64,000 nucleotides of DNA from Bacteroidota bacterium (GCA_016708785.1 JADJFC010000016.1:186001-250000); one strand, 5' to 3'; positions 21,009 to 31,767 are shown, numbered from the stretch's first letter. Notes: generated by a model from the letters alone, not told the origin. Numbers and translations: made by a program.

Positions 21009-21081
21009 ATCGAATGTGGACGAATAGTTTTTGAAAGCATTTTCTCAACAAATACTTTCCTTATACTTGTTGAATTCTTCT

Positions 21082-22068
21082 ATGGAACAAAGAAAGTCAA
21101 ATATTTCCATTTACGGTTGGCGTGCCTTCAAAATACTACTTGCGGTTTTTGCTTTTTGGTTCGTTTACGATAAAATTTCTGAACAGAAAGACGCAGAAGG
21201 ATATTTAATGCAATTGAAAGAAGCATTTCAGAGACCAGAGACGATGTACAGTCTGATCGTTGTGTTGATTCTGATGGTCTTCAACTGGCTCACAGAGGCA
21301 ATGAAATGGAAATTAATGATTGATCGTATCGAGAAGATTTCACTCTTTCGTTCGTTGGAAGCGGTTTGCTCAGGATTAACGATCAGTATTTTTACTCCTA
21401 ATCGTGTCGGTGAATTTGCCGGTCGTGTCTTTCACCTTGAAAAAGCGAATAAAATTCAGGCTACGATCATTACCATCATCGAAAATATCAGTCAGCTGTT
21501 GGTTACCTTACTCATCGGATCAATAGCGGCGGTGTACTATTTTTCTGTTTATGCTGAACTGTCATTTGTTGTCAGCTTCTCTGTCTGTATCACCTTACTC
21601 GTCGTTGCTTTTATTTCTGTCCTATTATTCTTTAACATCCGTTTTCTGGAAAATGTATTCAAGAAATTGAAGTTTCCGCAAAAATGGTATGTGATGTTTC
21701 ATGTACTTTCTGAGTACAGTTCGACAGAATTATTTCGTGTCTTTATCCTGGCTATTATAAGGTATTTTATTTTCGTTGTGCAATTTTATATTTTGATCAG
21801 AATGTACGGAGGCGACAGTACGTTTTTACCTTCACTGGTCATGATCGCCATGACCTACCTTGTCATAACGATTGTTCCCAGTTTTACATTGATAGAACTA
21901 GGAATCAGGGGTGCAGCTGCCACTTACTTTTTTTCGAAGATTACTCTCGATGTACTGCCTGTCTTAAATGCAGTATTTTCACTCTGGATAATAAATCTTG
22001 CGATTCCTGCTTTGGCGGGTGCGATATTTATGCTGAACTTTAGGCTGGGAAAAACAAAGACAGAATGA
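21082..22068 (+). CDS. Lysylphosphatidylglycerol synthase TM-region-like (UPF0104/YbhN) membrane protein
   Basis: About 328 residues, with multiple predicted membrane helices. It resembles the UPF0104/LPG-synthase transmembrane family: an early helix pair, EAVCSGLTISIFTPNRVGEF (the conserved TPNRxGE-type motif) and a late MTYLVITIVPSFTLIELGIR with PSFTLIELGIRG. Members are flippase-like proteins that move lipid-linked substrates. I prefer the ATG at 21082 over an in-frame TTG at 21031 because MEQRKSNISIYGW is a normal start. Its TGA overlaps the ATG of the glycosyltransferase gene (ATGA at 22065-22068), so the two are translationally coupled and probably work together on a membrane lipid or glycan. 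Confidence 0.85.
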   Translation: MEQRKSNISIYGWRAFKILLAVFAFWFVYDKISEQKDAEGYLMQLKEAFQRPETMYSLIVVLILMVFNWLTEAMKWKLMIDRIEKISLFRSLEAVCSGLTISIFTPNRVGEFAGRVFHLEKANKIQATIITIIENISQLLVTLLIGSIAAVYYFSVYAELSFVVSFSVCITLLVVAFISVLLFFNIRFLENVFKKLKFPQKWYVMFHVLSEYSSTELFRVFILAIIRYFIFVVQFYILIRMYGGDSTFLPSLVMIAMTYLVITIVPSFTLIELGIRGAAATYFFSKITLDVLPVLNAVFSLWIINLAIPALAGAIFMLNFRLGKTKTE

Positions 22069-23181
22069 TTACTTCATGTTCGATTCTTGCTTTAACAATT
22101 ATTTATGCGGGTTTCATTCTTTGGTGTCACCGAGGCTGGAAGTCTATTGAAGTTGCTAATAAAAAAGCCAACAGTAAGTTATTGAATGTAGATGTTGTTG
22201 TTGCCATCAGAAATGAAGAAGATACTATTCTCAATTTACTGGAAAGATTAGTAATTCAGAATTACCCTAAAAGTAATTTCAGGATCGTTGTGATCGATGA
22301 TCACTCAGATGATGATAGTTTTACTACAGCAGTAATTTTTTATCACATCATGCGAGATCAATAGCATGATTCTGCATTCTGAAGGTCAAGGGAAAAAAGC
22401 AGCATTAGCGCAAGCAATAAAAAATTCGGCAGCAGATCTTATTCTGACAACCGATGCTGATTGTCTTGTACAAGATGGTTGGATCCGATCAATGGCCGAA
22501 TCTTTTTCACGACCGGAAATATCATTTGTTGCCGGACCAGTAGTTTTGAGCGGAGGCAAAGGATTGTTTTCTTTGATGCAGAAAATGGAGATGATCGGCC
22601 TCACCGGCATTGCAGGTGCATCGATTGCCAATCGCCGTGCAATGATGTGCAATGGTGCAAACTTATGTTACCGAAAAAGTGCCTACGATGCTGTGCAAGG
22701 TTATCTTGGTTCTGAATTTGCTTCCGGCGACGATACTCAATTGATGCGAAAAATTCATTCTGAAGATCCGCGAAAACTTTTGTTTGTCAAGTCGAAAAAT
22801 GCAATTGTGAAAAGCCACTCGCTTTCAAATTTAAAATCCTTCTGGCAACAGCGTCGCCGCTGGGCTACTAAAATCCCATTTACACTTTCGTTTTTTACAG
22901 TTTTTATTGCTGTGGTTTCTTGGTTGGTACATGCCGGATTGTTTTTATTGGTGATCGCACTCGTTTTTTATCCTGAGAATACTCCTTTATTTTTAGCAGC
23001 TATTATAATCAAGATGACATCTGAATTGTTGTTTCTGAAAAATGTTGGGAAAGATCTCGATCAACAAATTCAATCTTTCTTGGTAGTCTTAATTCAACCT
23101 TTATATTGGCTGTACATTTCTTTGATTGGATTAGCGGTGCCTTTTTCATCGTATGAGTGGAAGGGCAGGAAGGTTAAATAG
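22065..23181 (+). CDS. Family 2 membrane glycosyltransferase, frameshifted
   Basis: About 371 residues when repaired. An N-terminal membrane helix is followed by a GT-A domain: VDVVVAIRNEEDTI (nucleotide binding), VVIDDHSDDDS, the metal-binding TTDADC, and QQRRRWATK, a (Q/R)xxRW motif as in processive GT2 enzymes. At the C-terminus there are three or four membrane helices. The frame changes in the T6 run at 22336-22341; removing one T joins the halves as AVIFITSCEINSMILHSEGQ. The enzyme likely transfers a sugar to a lipid or polysaccharide at the inner membrane together with the flippase-like partner. Donor and product unknown. Confidence 0.85.
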
Positions 23182-23190
23182 AAGTCTACT

Positions 23191-23361
23191 TAATTCACTA
23201 AAGGATTCCCAAGGGAATGACGTGCGTTTTTTGAAGGCAGTCATCGAGAATGGGTTAGGATGGAAGAAAGGCGCCGCAGGCGCCTTTCTTCCATCCTAAC
23301 CCATTCTCGATGAAATATAAAATGGCTACTGTCATTCCCTTGGGAATCTTTTAGTGAATTA
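23191..23361. repeat. Nested long palindrome (outer 31-bp arms, inner perfect 34-bp hairpin)
   Basis: Outer arms 23191-23221 and 23331-23361 are complementary at 30 of 31 positions. Inner arms 23242-23275 and 23279-23312 are complementary at all 34 positions around a 3-nt loop (gca). The inner stem includes the GC-rich aaaggcgcc/ggcgccttt apex. It lies between the glycosyltransferase gene and dnaE, both on the plus strand. No coding capacity. Confidence 0.9.
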
Positions 23362-23445
23362 GTAAAAACAGTTTTTTTGTTGAAAACTACTCAGTCCAAC
23401 TCCCTTCAAAAACCCTTATCTTTACCGCTCAATTCCCACAATAAA

Positions 23446-26400
23446 ATGTCCTCGTTTTCACATTTGCACGTCCATACGCAATTTTCGCTCTTAGACGGTG
23501 CTGCCGATATATCTGATCTTTACAAAAAAGCTGTTGCCGATAAAATGCCTGCAATTGCCATCACTGATCATGGTAATATGTTTGGTGCTTTTAAATTTGT
23601 AGCCGAAGCACAGAAATTCAATAAAGACGGAAATGTATTAAGCCAATTGTCGGCTGTGAATTTTATGTTGTCGAAGACAGACACAAACGTCAGTTTACTA
23701 AAGAGGATAAAGACAAACGTTTTCACCAGTTGTTTCTTGCAAAGAATGCTGAAGGCTATAAGAACCTGGTGAAGATGTGTTCGCTTGGATACATTGAAGG
23801 GCTATACGGTAAGTATCCACGAATCGATAAAGAACTTGTTCTCAAATATCACAAGGGTCTGATTGCGACAACTTGTTGTCTGGGTGCATCTGTTCCCCAG
23901 GCAATTTTGAAAAAAGGCGAAGCAGAAGGCGAGAAGGAATTCAAATGGTGGCTGGATCTTTTTGGTGATGATTACTATGTTGAATTACAACGTCACGATA
24001 TTCCGGAACAAAATACAGTAAATGAAATATTGTTAAAGTTCGCTGCAAAGTACAATGTTCCTGTTATTGCTTCGAATGATTCGCATTATGTGGATCAGGA
24101 AGATTATAATGCTCACGACATTTTGCTTTGTATCAATACAGGAGAAAAGCAAAGCACGCCGTCGATGAAAGAATTTTCTGACGACGATAATTTTTCGAAA
24201 GGAAAACGTTTTGCTTTTTATAACGATCAGTTTTATTTTAAGACGACAGAGGAAATGGGAAAATTGTTTTCCGATATTCCTCAGGCAATCGATAATACCA
24301 ATCGTATCGTTGATAAAATTGAGCCGTTAAAATTAAAGCAAGATATTCTCCTTCCTCATTTCAAAATTCCTGAAGGCTTTACTACGCAGGATGAATATTT
24401 AAAGCATCTTACTTACATAGGTGCTAAGGATCGCTACAAAGAGCTTACTCCTGAGATCGAAGAGCGAATCAATTTTGAATTGTTCACCATTCAGACAATG
24501 GGATTCGCAGGATATTTCCTCATTGTTTCTGATTTCATTCAGGCCGGAAGAAATCTCGGCGTATTGATCGGTCCCGGTCGTGGTTCAGCTGCCGGTTCTG
24601 CAGTTGCCTATTGCATTGGTATTACGAACATCGATCCGATCAAGTATAATTTACTATTCGAGCGTTTCCTTAATCCGGATCGGAAGAGTATGCCCGATAT
24701 TGATACGGACTTCGACGATGTTGGTCGTCAGAAGGTCATCGATTATGTTGTCGACAAGTACGGCAAGAATCAGGTTGCGCAGATCATCACCTATGGTACG
24801 ATGGCTGCGAAAATGAGCATCAAAGATGTTTCACGTGTAATGGATCTTCCTTTGCAGGATGCAAATGCTCTGGCTAAACTTGTTCCTGAACGCCCGGGCA
24901 TTGAATTGAATCGAGTAATACTTGCTCCCATTGATGGCGAGAAAAGTTTAAAGACAAAAGAGAATTTAAGCAGTGAAGAAATAGAAGACGTAAAAAAACT
25001 TCGTGTCATTTATGGCGGCAATGATCTTGCAGCGCGTGTTTTGAAAGAAGCTGTTATTCTTGAAGGCTCTGTCAGGAATACGGGAATTCACGCTGCCGGA
25101 ATTATCATTGCTCCAATGGACTTGACAGATATTATTCCTGTCGCGACTTCGAAGGAAACAGAATTGCTCATCACGCAATATGATGGAAGAGTAATTGAAG
25201 ATGCCGGTGTTATCAAGATGGACTTTCTTGGATTGAAAACATTGACCATCATTCGTGATGCATTGGTTCTGATTGAAACAAATCATGGTGTAAAAATAAA
25301 CATCGACGAAATTCCACTCGACGATGCAAAAACATTTGAACTTTATCAACGTGCAGAAACAAATGGAACATTCCAGTTTGAGTCTGCCGGTATGCAAAAA
25401 TACTTACGTGAATTAAAGGCCGATAAATTCGAAGATCTTATTGCAATGAATGCCTTGTATCGTCCGGGACCTCTGGAGTACATTCCGAATTTCATTGCAC
25501 GTAAGAATGGAAGAGAAGCTGTTAGTTACGATCTTCCTGCTCAAGAAGAGTTTTTGAAAGAAAGTTACGGTATCACAGTGTATCAAGAGCAAGTGATGTT
25601 GCTCTCGCAAAAATTAGCAGGCTTTACAAAAGGCGATGCAGATACATTGCGAAAAGCGATGGGTAAAAAACAACTCGACGTTCTGAATAAAATGAAGTCG
25701 AAGTTTGTTGAAGGTTGTCAGAAAAATGGCCATGATCCGAAGATCTGTGAAAAGATCTGGACAGACTGGGAGTCTTTTGCTTCTTACGCTTTCAATAAAT
25801 CGCATTCGACATGCTATGCATTTGTTGCTTTTCAGACAGCATATCTTAAGGCGCATTATCCGGCCGAGTACATGGCTTCTGTGCTAACGCATAACTTAAG
25901 TAACATCGATAAGATCACATTCTTCATGGAGGAGTGTCGTCGTATGGGTGTTCCTGTCTTAGGTCCCGATGTGAATGAAAGTATCTACAATTTCGGTGTA
26001 AATAAAAGCGGACAGATTCGTTTTGGACTGGGTGCAATAAAAGGAGTTGGTGAAGCTGCTGTTCAATCCATCATCGATGAACGCAATGCTAATGGGCCTT
26101 ACAAAAACATTTTCGATCTGGTTCGTCGTGTAAATTTACGCAGTGCAAGCAGAAAGACATTCGAGAATCTTGCCTATGGCGGGGCGTTTGATTCATTCAC
26201 TGAAATGCATCGCGGACATTTCTTTACGGAAGACAAAGATTACAATACATTCCTGGAACGCATCCTTCGTTATGGAAGTAGTATTCAGGAAGCAAAAAAT
26301 TCTTCTCAACATTCATTGTTTGGTGAAAGCAGTGGAGTTGAAATGCCTGAACCCGTGATTCCGAATATCGAACCGTGGCCAAGTCTGGTAAGATTGAAAT

Positions 26401-27026
26401 TTGAAAAAGACGTCATCGGATTTTATATTTCAGGACATCCTCTCGACTTGTATAAAATTGAAATGCGCAAACTTCAGAAGATAAAAGATCTGAAGGACGT
26501 CGATAAAAATAAAGGGAAAGAATTGACACTAGGTGCAATGATCACGAGTGTAAATCACCGGATGAGTAAAAACGGGAAACCGTTTGGAAGCTTCACCATT
26601 GAAGATTACGAAGAAGGACATGAATTGATTTTATTCGGTGAAGACTATCTCAAGTTTAAAATGTGGTTGAATGTCGGTGAGTTTTTATTCATCAAAGGTA
26701 AGCTCCAGGACCGCTATATGCAGCCCGGAAATACTGAATTTAAGATCAGCAACATTCAGCTATTGGCAGACATGCGCGAAAAAATAATGAAGAATCTGAC
26801 TGTCAAGGTGCCTGTAAATCAGGTAAGCAGCGAGTGGATTGATAGCATCATAAATGTCATTAAAAACGACACCCAGCACAAGGAAGGCACTTGTACGCTT
26901 AAATTCAAGGTTTATGACCCGGCTGACCCGAGTTTGAACATTGATCTGCCAAGTAAAAAGTATCGTGTTAATCCTCAGAATGAACTGATCAATTCGCTCG
27001 AAAAACTGGCAGAATTGGAATATTAA
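23446..27026 (+). CDS. dnaE: DNA polymerase III subunit alpha (DnaE), frameshifted near 23640
   Basis: The replicative polymerase catalytic subunit, about 1,194 residues. It starts at ATG 23446 (MSSFSHLHVHTQFSLLDGA, PHP domain). The polymerase active site shows SMPDIDTDFDD with GPGRGSAAGSAVAYC before it; the fingers and beta-binding regions follow (TGIHAAGIIIAP, EDLIAMNALYRPGPL, ASYAFNKSHSTCYAFVAFQT), then an OB-fold domain near the C-terminus. The frame changes at 23640. Adding one A to ttaag there gives LKPIVGCEFYVVEDRHKRQF, the conserved PHP sequence, and links both parts. An essential gene with a mid-domain frameshift strongly suggests a sequencing error. Confidence 0.96.
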
Positions 27027-27168
27027 GGTCATCAATAGACTATATTGCAGTCCCATTCGTTAGTAATATCAGAATGTCTGTCTAAGTGGCAGAAACTCTC
27101 TCACGGCGTAGAATTTGCAATGCATGCGGGAGTTAGAAATAAATTAACAGTTAAAACAAAATAAAATT

Positions 27169-27489
27169 ATGGCACTCGAAATTACAGATGCGAATTTTGA
27201 AGAAATGGTCCTTAAATCGGACAAGCCCGTTCTAATAGACTTCTGGGCAGAATGGTGTGGACCTTGCAGAATGGTTGGTCCAATCGTAGAAGAATTATCA
27301 AAAGAGTATGAAGGAAAAGCAGTTATCGGAAAAGTAAATGTCGACAACAATCCAAATATCTCTATGAATTACGGTATCCGTAATATCCCGACGTTATTGA
27401 TCTTCAAAAACGGCGAGATCGTAGACAAACAAGTTGGAGCAGTTCCAAAATCAATTTTGTCAAACAAATTGAATGCTCAATTAGCATAA
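27169..27489 (+). CDS. trxA: Thioredoxin
   Basis: A 106-residue cytoplasmic dithiol/disulfide oxidoreductase. The redox motif is WAEWCGPCRM with Cys30 and Cys33; the cis-proline is Pro74 in RNIPTLLIFK. Length and fold match classical thioredoxin. Followed closely by an intrinsic terminator, so monocistronic. Confidence 0.97.
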   Translation: MALEITDANFEEMVLKSDKPVLIDFWAEWCGPCRMVGPIVEELSKEYEGKAVIGKVNVDNNPNISMNYGIRNIPTLLIFKNGEIVDKQVGAVPKSILSNKLNAQLA

Positions 27490-27509
27490 TCAAAATTGAA
27501 TCGCATTGA

Positions 27510-27534
27510 GAAGCCGGGTATTGTGCCCGGCTTC
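27510..27534 (+). terminator. Intrinsic terminator after trxA
   Basis: Arms 27510-27518 (GAAGCCGGG) and 27526-27534 with a 7-nt loop, followed by six T. Confidence 0.92.
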
Positions 27535-27553
27535 TTTTTTGAATTCAAAATTG

Positions 27554-27645
27554 AACACTAAGAACACTAAGAATTTGCCACGAATTCACGAATAAAAAAA
27601 TATTTCACGAATAAAAAAATGATTCATTTGTGAATTCGTGGCTAA
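27554..27645. repeat. Diverged third copy of the gccacgaattcacgaat palindrome
   Basis: Begins aacactaagaacactaag, then gccacgaattcacgaat, an AT-rich centre with a second internal ttcacgaataaaaaaa copy, and the opposite arm tgaattcgtggc. Clearly related to the tandem pair at 9151-9324, including the aacactaag lead-in. Confidence 0.8.
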
Positions 27646-27682
27646 AAATTAAGTCTTGGTGTTAAATATAGACACAGTTCGC

Positions 27683-27690
27683 TATCTTTG
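27683..27690 (+). promoter_or_regulatory. Candidate -7 box of the DUF58 gene
   Basis: TATCTTTG, an exact match to TAnnTTTG, 22 bp before the ATG at 27713. The -33 element is weaker (TTGG at 27656-27659). Confidence 0.45.
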
Positions 27691-27712
27691 AAAAGAAGAA
27701 AATCAAACTTTT

Positions 27713-28630
27713 ATGCCAATTTCACAAAACGAAATCCAGCAACTAGGTCACCTCGAGCTTTTAGCCCGTCAGGTTGTTGAAGGATTTATTACAGGCTTAC
27801 ATAAAAGTCCGTTTCATGGTTTCTCTGTTGAGTTTGCAGAGCACAGACTTTACAATAAAGGGGAGTCAACAAAGCATATTGACTGGCGGTTGTTTGGACG
27901 GACAGATAAATTGTTTGTGAAACGATATGAAGAAGAAACCAATCTTCGCTGTCAGCTCATCATCGACAATTCTTCTTCCATGCATTTTCCGGAAGACGGA
28001 AAAGTGCAGAGCAAGATCAACTTTTCTATTCATGCAGCGGCTGCGATTGCATACATGTTACGTCAGCAACGTGATGCTGTCGGACTAAGTATTTTTTCGG
28101 ATAAGATAGAGATCAATACAAAAGCACGTTCCAGTTCAGTGCATCACAAAATGTTGTTTTCAGAAATGGAAAAACGCATTGCTGATACTAAGATCCAGAC
28201 CGGTACAAAAACGATGGGTGCGCAAGCTCTCCATGAAATAGCAGAGACAATTCATCAGCGTTCACTCGTTATTATTTTCAGTGACATGATGGATAACAGT
28301 GAAAATCCGGAAGAACTTTTCAGTGCCTTGCAACATTTGAAACATAATAAGCACGAAGTAGTATTGTTTCACGTGACAGATAAGCGAACCGAAGAAGATT
28401 TCAAATTCGAAAACCGTCCGTACCTTTTTGTTGATGTAGAAAGTGGCGAAGAAGTAAAAGTTCATTCCAATGAGATCCGCGATACGTACATTAATTCAAT
28501 GAAAGAATTCAAGCATACGCTTAAACTGCGTTGCGCTCAATACCGAATTGATTTCATCGAAGCCGATATCAATGAAGGGTATAGAAATGTTTTGTTGCCT
28601 TATTTGTTGAAGAGGGAAAGGATGGGTTAG
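27713..28630 (+). CDS. DUF58 / von Willebrand A-like domain protein
   Basis: A 305-residue cytoplasmic protein of the DUF58 family. The signature is HIDWRLFGRTDKLFVKRYEEE (split here as HIDWRLFGR and FVKRYEEE, residues 55-75), followed by a vWA-like fold with a metal-site motif of the DxSxS type, IIDNSSSM (Asp85). DUF58 proteins usually sit beside MoxR ATPases and vWA membrane proteins in stress or surface-assembly operons; here no MoxR gene is visible and the gene stands alone between a repeat and a convergent gene. Exact role unknown. Confidence 0.88.
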   Translation: MPISQNEIQQLGHLELLARQVVEGFITGLHKSPFHGFSVEFAEHRLYNKGESTKHIDWRLFGRTDKLFVKRYEEETNLRCQLIIDNSSSMHFPEDGKVQSKINFSIHAAAAIAYMLRQQRDAVGLSIFSDKIEINTKARSSSVHHKMLFSEMEKRIADTKIQTGTKTMGAQALHEIAETIHQRSLVIIFSDMMDNSENPEELFSALQHLKHNKHEVVLFHVTDKRTEEDFKFENRPYLFVDVESGEEVKVHSNEIRDTYINSMKEFKHTLKLRCAQYRIDFIEADINEGYRNVLLPYLLKRERMG

Positions 28631-28639
28631 GAAAATGTT

Positions 28640-28702
28640 TGAGGTTACAGGTTTGAAGTTGTAAGTTGTCGAACTTGAAACTTGAAACCTGCAAACCTGA
28701 AG
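28640..28702. repeat. Imperfect word-built inverted repeat between convergent genes
   Basis: The left side is gaggttacaggtttgaagtt and the right side is cttgaaacctgcaaacctga, partly complementary with slipped pairing. It sits between the convergent DUF58 and lipoprotein genes and may terminate both. Confidence 0.5.
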
Positions 28703-28705
28703 CTT

Positions 28706-29743
28706 TCAATTATTCAAGAACAAAAAATCTCCCGGAATAATCCCAGCCGGCAATCCCGAAATTTCTGAGCCGGTAGTAGTGTATCTGTAAATTCTTCCTG
28801 CTTGCTGATAGTCGATTGCATCAGACACATAAAGTAGCATGCTTACTTTATCGTAGCCCATTGCATAGAAACTTTTTCCGGCAGCATCGACGAAAGCTGT
28901 AGCCGGCAATGTTGAATCTGTAATTTGCATTTTATAGACGTTCGTGTTCAGGAAAAACAAAGCATCATTCGTTTCATTTATGCAAAGTTGAGAAGGGTAG
29001 ACAGAAGGAGGAAACGTCAATGATAATTCAGCAGTCTTCGTAGCAGGATCTACTCTGTGTAAACTTGCCGGTGCACTTGTAACAAAATCGCCGCCACAAA
29101 GTACCCAGATCTTATTATTCATGTCAAGCTGAATTGAATTTCCACCGCTGCCAATTGCAATGCTGTCTTCGACAACATCTGTTGCAGCATCTATGACATA
29201 CAAAAATGCAGTCGACAGATTAGTGACATACATTTTTCCATTATACAGCAACATATCTTCTGTTGACCCGGTAAGATTGATCGATCCTGAAACAGTATTT
29301 GTTGTCAGATTGATGATAGAGATCTGATTTGAATAAAGATCACTTACATATGCTTTGTCAGATGTCGCTTTGACAATAAATCGAGGGGAAGTTAATCCGG
29401 AGATGGTCTTTACTTTTTTCATAGTCAGAGGCTGAACAACTTCGATTTTTGATGAGTTGTTTACGACTAAATAAATCAAACCATTTATGGCTGCCATACT
29501 ATGGCAAACATCACCGAGGTTTTCGTCATTCGCTATTCTGAAAACATCCTGAATTGTTTCTGCTTCCGTGCCATCTGAGTATGTTATCGATGCTTTGCCG
29601 GCAGTAAATCCGCCTTCATTGCTGATATAAATTCCATCGGCATTGGCTTCAAAACTTTTAGTTGGGGTTTGATCCTCAGTATCTTTTTTACAAGAGAATG
29701 TTGTCAAAGCTAAAAAGAGCAGTAGGGTTGATTTTAATTTCAT
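28706..29743 (-). CDS. Surface lipoprotein, beta-propeller, BtuG-like
   Basis: A 345-residue lipoprotein. The N-terminus MKLKSTLLLFLALTTFSC ends in a lipobox cysteine (Cys18), and KKDTED after it resembles the Bacteroidota lipoprotein surface-export signal. The rest is a YncE-like beta-propeller with repeated blade motifs (SPRFIVKATSDKAYVSDLYS, MLLYNGKMYVTNLS, SIQLDMNNKIWVLCGGD). It lies 11 bp after the BtuB-like receptor gene under a cobalamin riboswitch. In Bacteroides, BtuG is a surface propeller lipoprotein that binds B12 tightly and caps BtuB. The same arrangement here makes a BtuG-type role likely, but direct homology needs a search. Confidence 0.8.
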   Translation of the reverse strand: MKLKSTLLLFLALTTFSCKKDTEDQTPTKSFEANADGIYISNEGGFTAGKASITYSDGTEAETIQDVFRIANDENLGDVCHSMAAINGLIYLVVNNSSKIEVVQPLTMKKVKTISGLTSPRFIVKATSDKAYVSDLYSNQISIINLTTNTVSGSINLTGSTEDMLLYNGKMYVTNLSTAFLYVIDAATDVVEDSIAIGSGGNSIQLDMNNKIWVLCGGDFVTSAPASLHRVDPATKTAELSLTFPPSVYPSQLCINETNDALFFLNTNVYKMQITDSTLPATAFVDAAGKSFYAMGYDKVSMLLYVSDAIDYQQAGRIYRYTTTGSEISGLPAGIIPGDFLFLNN

Positions 29744-29754
29744 GAGTTATTTTT

Positions 29755-31656
29755 TTATTGTCTGAATGTTAGATTTATTCCAATGCTATAGGTGCGCAAA
29801 GGTTGTGGTCGGTTTTGAACCGATTGATAGTCTGTGTTGAATAAATTATCTATTCTGAAAAATGCTGCAATTGAATTATTCTTCATATCGAATCGCTGAT
29901 CGATCTGAACGTTACTTAATCCGTAGGATTCGAGAAAGTCTGAATTGTCAGTATTGATAAACCTGACACCTGTGAAGGTGTGATTTACTGACACGATTGA
30001 CTTTCTATAATATACAGAAAAAGTTCCGCCTGCTTTGTGAAAGGGAACATAGATCAATTGCTTTCCAACAGAAGCATCATAAGGTATTTCCGAAGAAGTG
30101 GTTTCTGAGACAGTATAACCATAAAATGCACTCAAACGAATACCGGTCTTTGCAAATTGTTTTCTGAAAATGAAAACACTTTCACTTCCATAGGAGTGTA
30201 CACTTTTTATATTACCCGGTGTCCAGAGAATGCCGTGTGGAGTCCAGGCAATCCAGTTGTCAATATTTTTATTGAATGCAGTAAGTTGAATTGAAATAGC
30301 ATTTGTGTCATTGTGAATTTTCCTTGCAAAGTGTAGCAGATCAAGATTGATCGTTCCTTCATAAGTGTATCCTGTCTCCGGTAACAAATCGATATTTCCG
30401 CCCGGCTGCCAATACAAATCATTCACTTGAGGATTTCGATAAACAGTGCTATAATTTGCTAATAGTTTGATCCAGCTATTCATTTTATAATTTGCGCCAA
30501 GCGAAAATGCAAATGGCGGTTTTTCATAGTTGTTGAATTCTTTTCGTGCAGAAGCTGATAATATTAATTTTCGGAATTGAAATCTGTAGGACAGGTAGAT
30601 CGATTCACGAATGACCTCTTCCTCTTGATTGTATTCAGCTGTTATTGCATTGATCTTTGTGAAATTAATTCCGGTTTGAATAGAATGGTGCTCATTGAAA
30701 GCGTAAGAGTATTCGGGTTCAGAAATAAATGTTTTGCATAGTGAATTAGAAGGTTGAGATAATGCTGAATCATTGTAATAAAGACTTTCATTAAAATACG
30801 CATTTCGAAATGCAAATCGACCTTTGTTTCCATCTTTTGTGAATGTAATATTGTAACGATAATTTCTGTCGCGCTGAACGGCATTTGAAATTGCTTCAGT
30901 CATGACGGGAGCAATATTCCTATTCGCATATTGATACCAGAAATTAAAATTAATCGCTGTGGTAGTATTGATAGAATAGGTGTTTTCAGCAATCAATCCT
31001 GAGCCTTTAGATTCAGCATGAACCTGTTTTTTCATTTCGTCATCCTGTTGAAAAGGGTATGCATTTTTTTCATCGGTAAGAAATAATTTGATTGAAGAAC
31101 TGAAATTTTTGATTGAAAACTTTCCGTCGATGAAATTTGCCCAACCGGAAGCGTTCGAATATCGGCTTCCGACTTTCAATGAATTTCTATTGATAAAAGT
31201 GTTGTTATCGTTTAAATGAATGACACCACTAACAGCACCACTTCCCCAGATGGCTGTAGCTCCGCCATATTGAATGGAGATGTCTTCAAATAAAAATGTT
31301 GGAAGAAGGTTGAAATCCATAACACCATTCATTGGATTGGCAAGTGAAAAACCTTTCCAGAGGACTGCTGTATGATATGCGCTTCCGCCACGCATAGAAA
31401 CGGATGACAATGCACCCGGGCCGTAATTTTTTACCAGAGCAGGTGATTGTTCACTCAAAACAGTGCCCATACTTTTATCAATACTGATCATTTTTATTAA
31501 TGAATCAGTTTTTTCTTGTTTTAGTCCGGTTGAATTGTTCTCATTTCGTATTGAATTGATCTGAACTGTCCGCAATTGAATTGACGAATCAATTTGCGCA
31601 GATAAATTCAGCGAAAAAAGTAACATTAAGAAAAAAGAAATTAGTTTAGCAAGCAT
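29755..31656 (-). CDS. btuB: TonB-dependent receptor, probable vitamin B12 transporter (BtuB-like)
   Basis: About 633 residues. Signal peptide MLAKLISFFLMLLFSLNLSA. I choose this ATG because the upstream in-frame start is only TTG. The plug domain has VSMRGGSAYHTAVLWKGFSL and YGGATAIWGSGAVSGVIHLN; the barrel follows, ending in SIGINLTFRQ. There is no CarboxypepD domain, as expected for the shorter BtuB class. The cobalamin riboswitch directly upstream (31768-31938, same strand) is the strongest evidence for B12 transport. It forms an operon with the BtuG-like lipoprotein. Inner-membrane BtuFCD genes are not in the window. Confidence 0.88.
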   Translation of the reverse strand: MLAKLISFFLMLLFSLNLSAQIDSSIQLRTVQINSIRNENNSTGLKQEKTDSLIKMISIDKSMGTVLSEQSPALVKNYGPGALSSVSMRGGSAYHTAVLWKGFSLANPMNGVMDFNLLPTFLFEDISIQYGGATAIWGSGAVSGVIHLNDNNTFINRNSLKVGSRYSNASGWANFIDGKFSIKNFSSSIKLFLTDEKNAYPFQQDDEMKKQVHAESKGSGLIAENTYSINTTTAINFNFWYQYANRNIAPVMTEAISNAVQRDRNYRYNITFTKDGNKGRFAFRNAYFNESLYYNDSALSQPSNSLCKTFISEPEYSYAFNEHHSIQTGINFTKINAITAEYNQEEEVIRESIYLSYRFQFRKLILSASARKEFNNYEKPPFAFSLGANYKMNSWIKLLANYSTVYRNPQVNDLYWQPGGNIDLLPETGYTYEGTINLDLLHFARKIHNDTNAISIQLTAFNKNIDNWIAWTPHGILWTPGNIKSVHSYGSESVFIFRKQFAKTGIRLSAFYGYTVSETTSSEIPYDASVGKQLIYVPFHKAGGTFSVYYRKSIVSVNHTFTGVRFINTDNSDFLESYGLSNVQIDQRFDMKNNSIAAFFRIDNLFNTDYQSVQNRPQPLRTYSIGINLTFRQ

Positions 31657-31767
31657 TGATCCCAATGGGAATGAACAAAAAACAATGCAGCAGCGGCGTC
31701 GACACCAAGTATGAATCTGGTATCAAACGACATTAGCTTTTTTTCGCGAAAGCATTGTCAATAACAA

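Noticed and set aside
21031..21081. TTG start for the flippase-like protein
   Set aside because: It lies in the probable ruvC promoter region, and the ATG at 21082 gives a better N-terminus.
23377..23445. Longer N-terminus for DnaE from 23377
   Set aside because: DnaE starts with the PHP motif HLHVHT a few residues after ATG 23446; the upstream part is not conserved.
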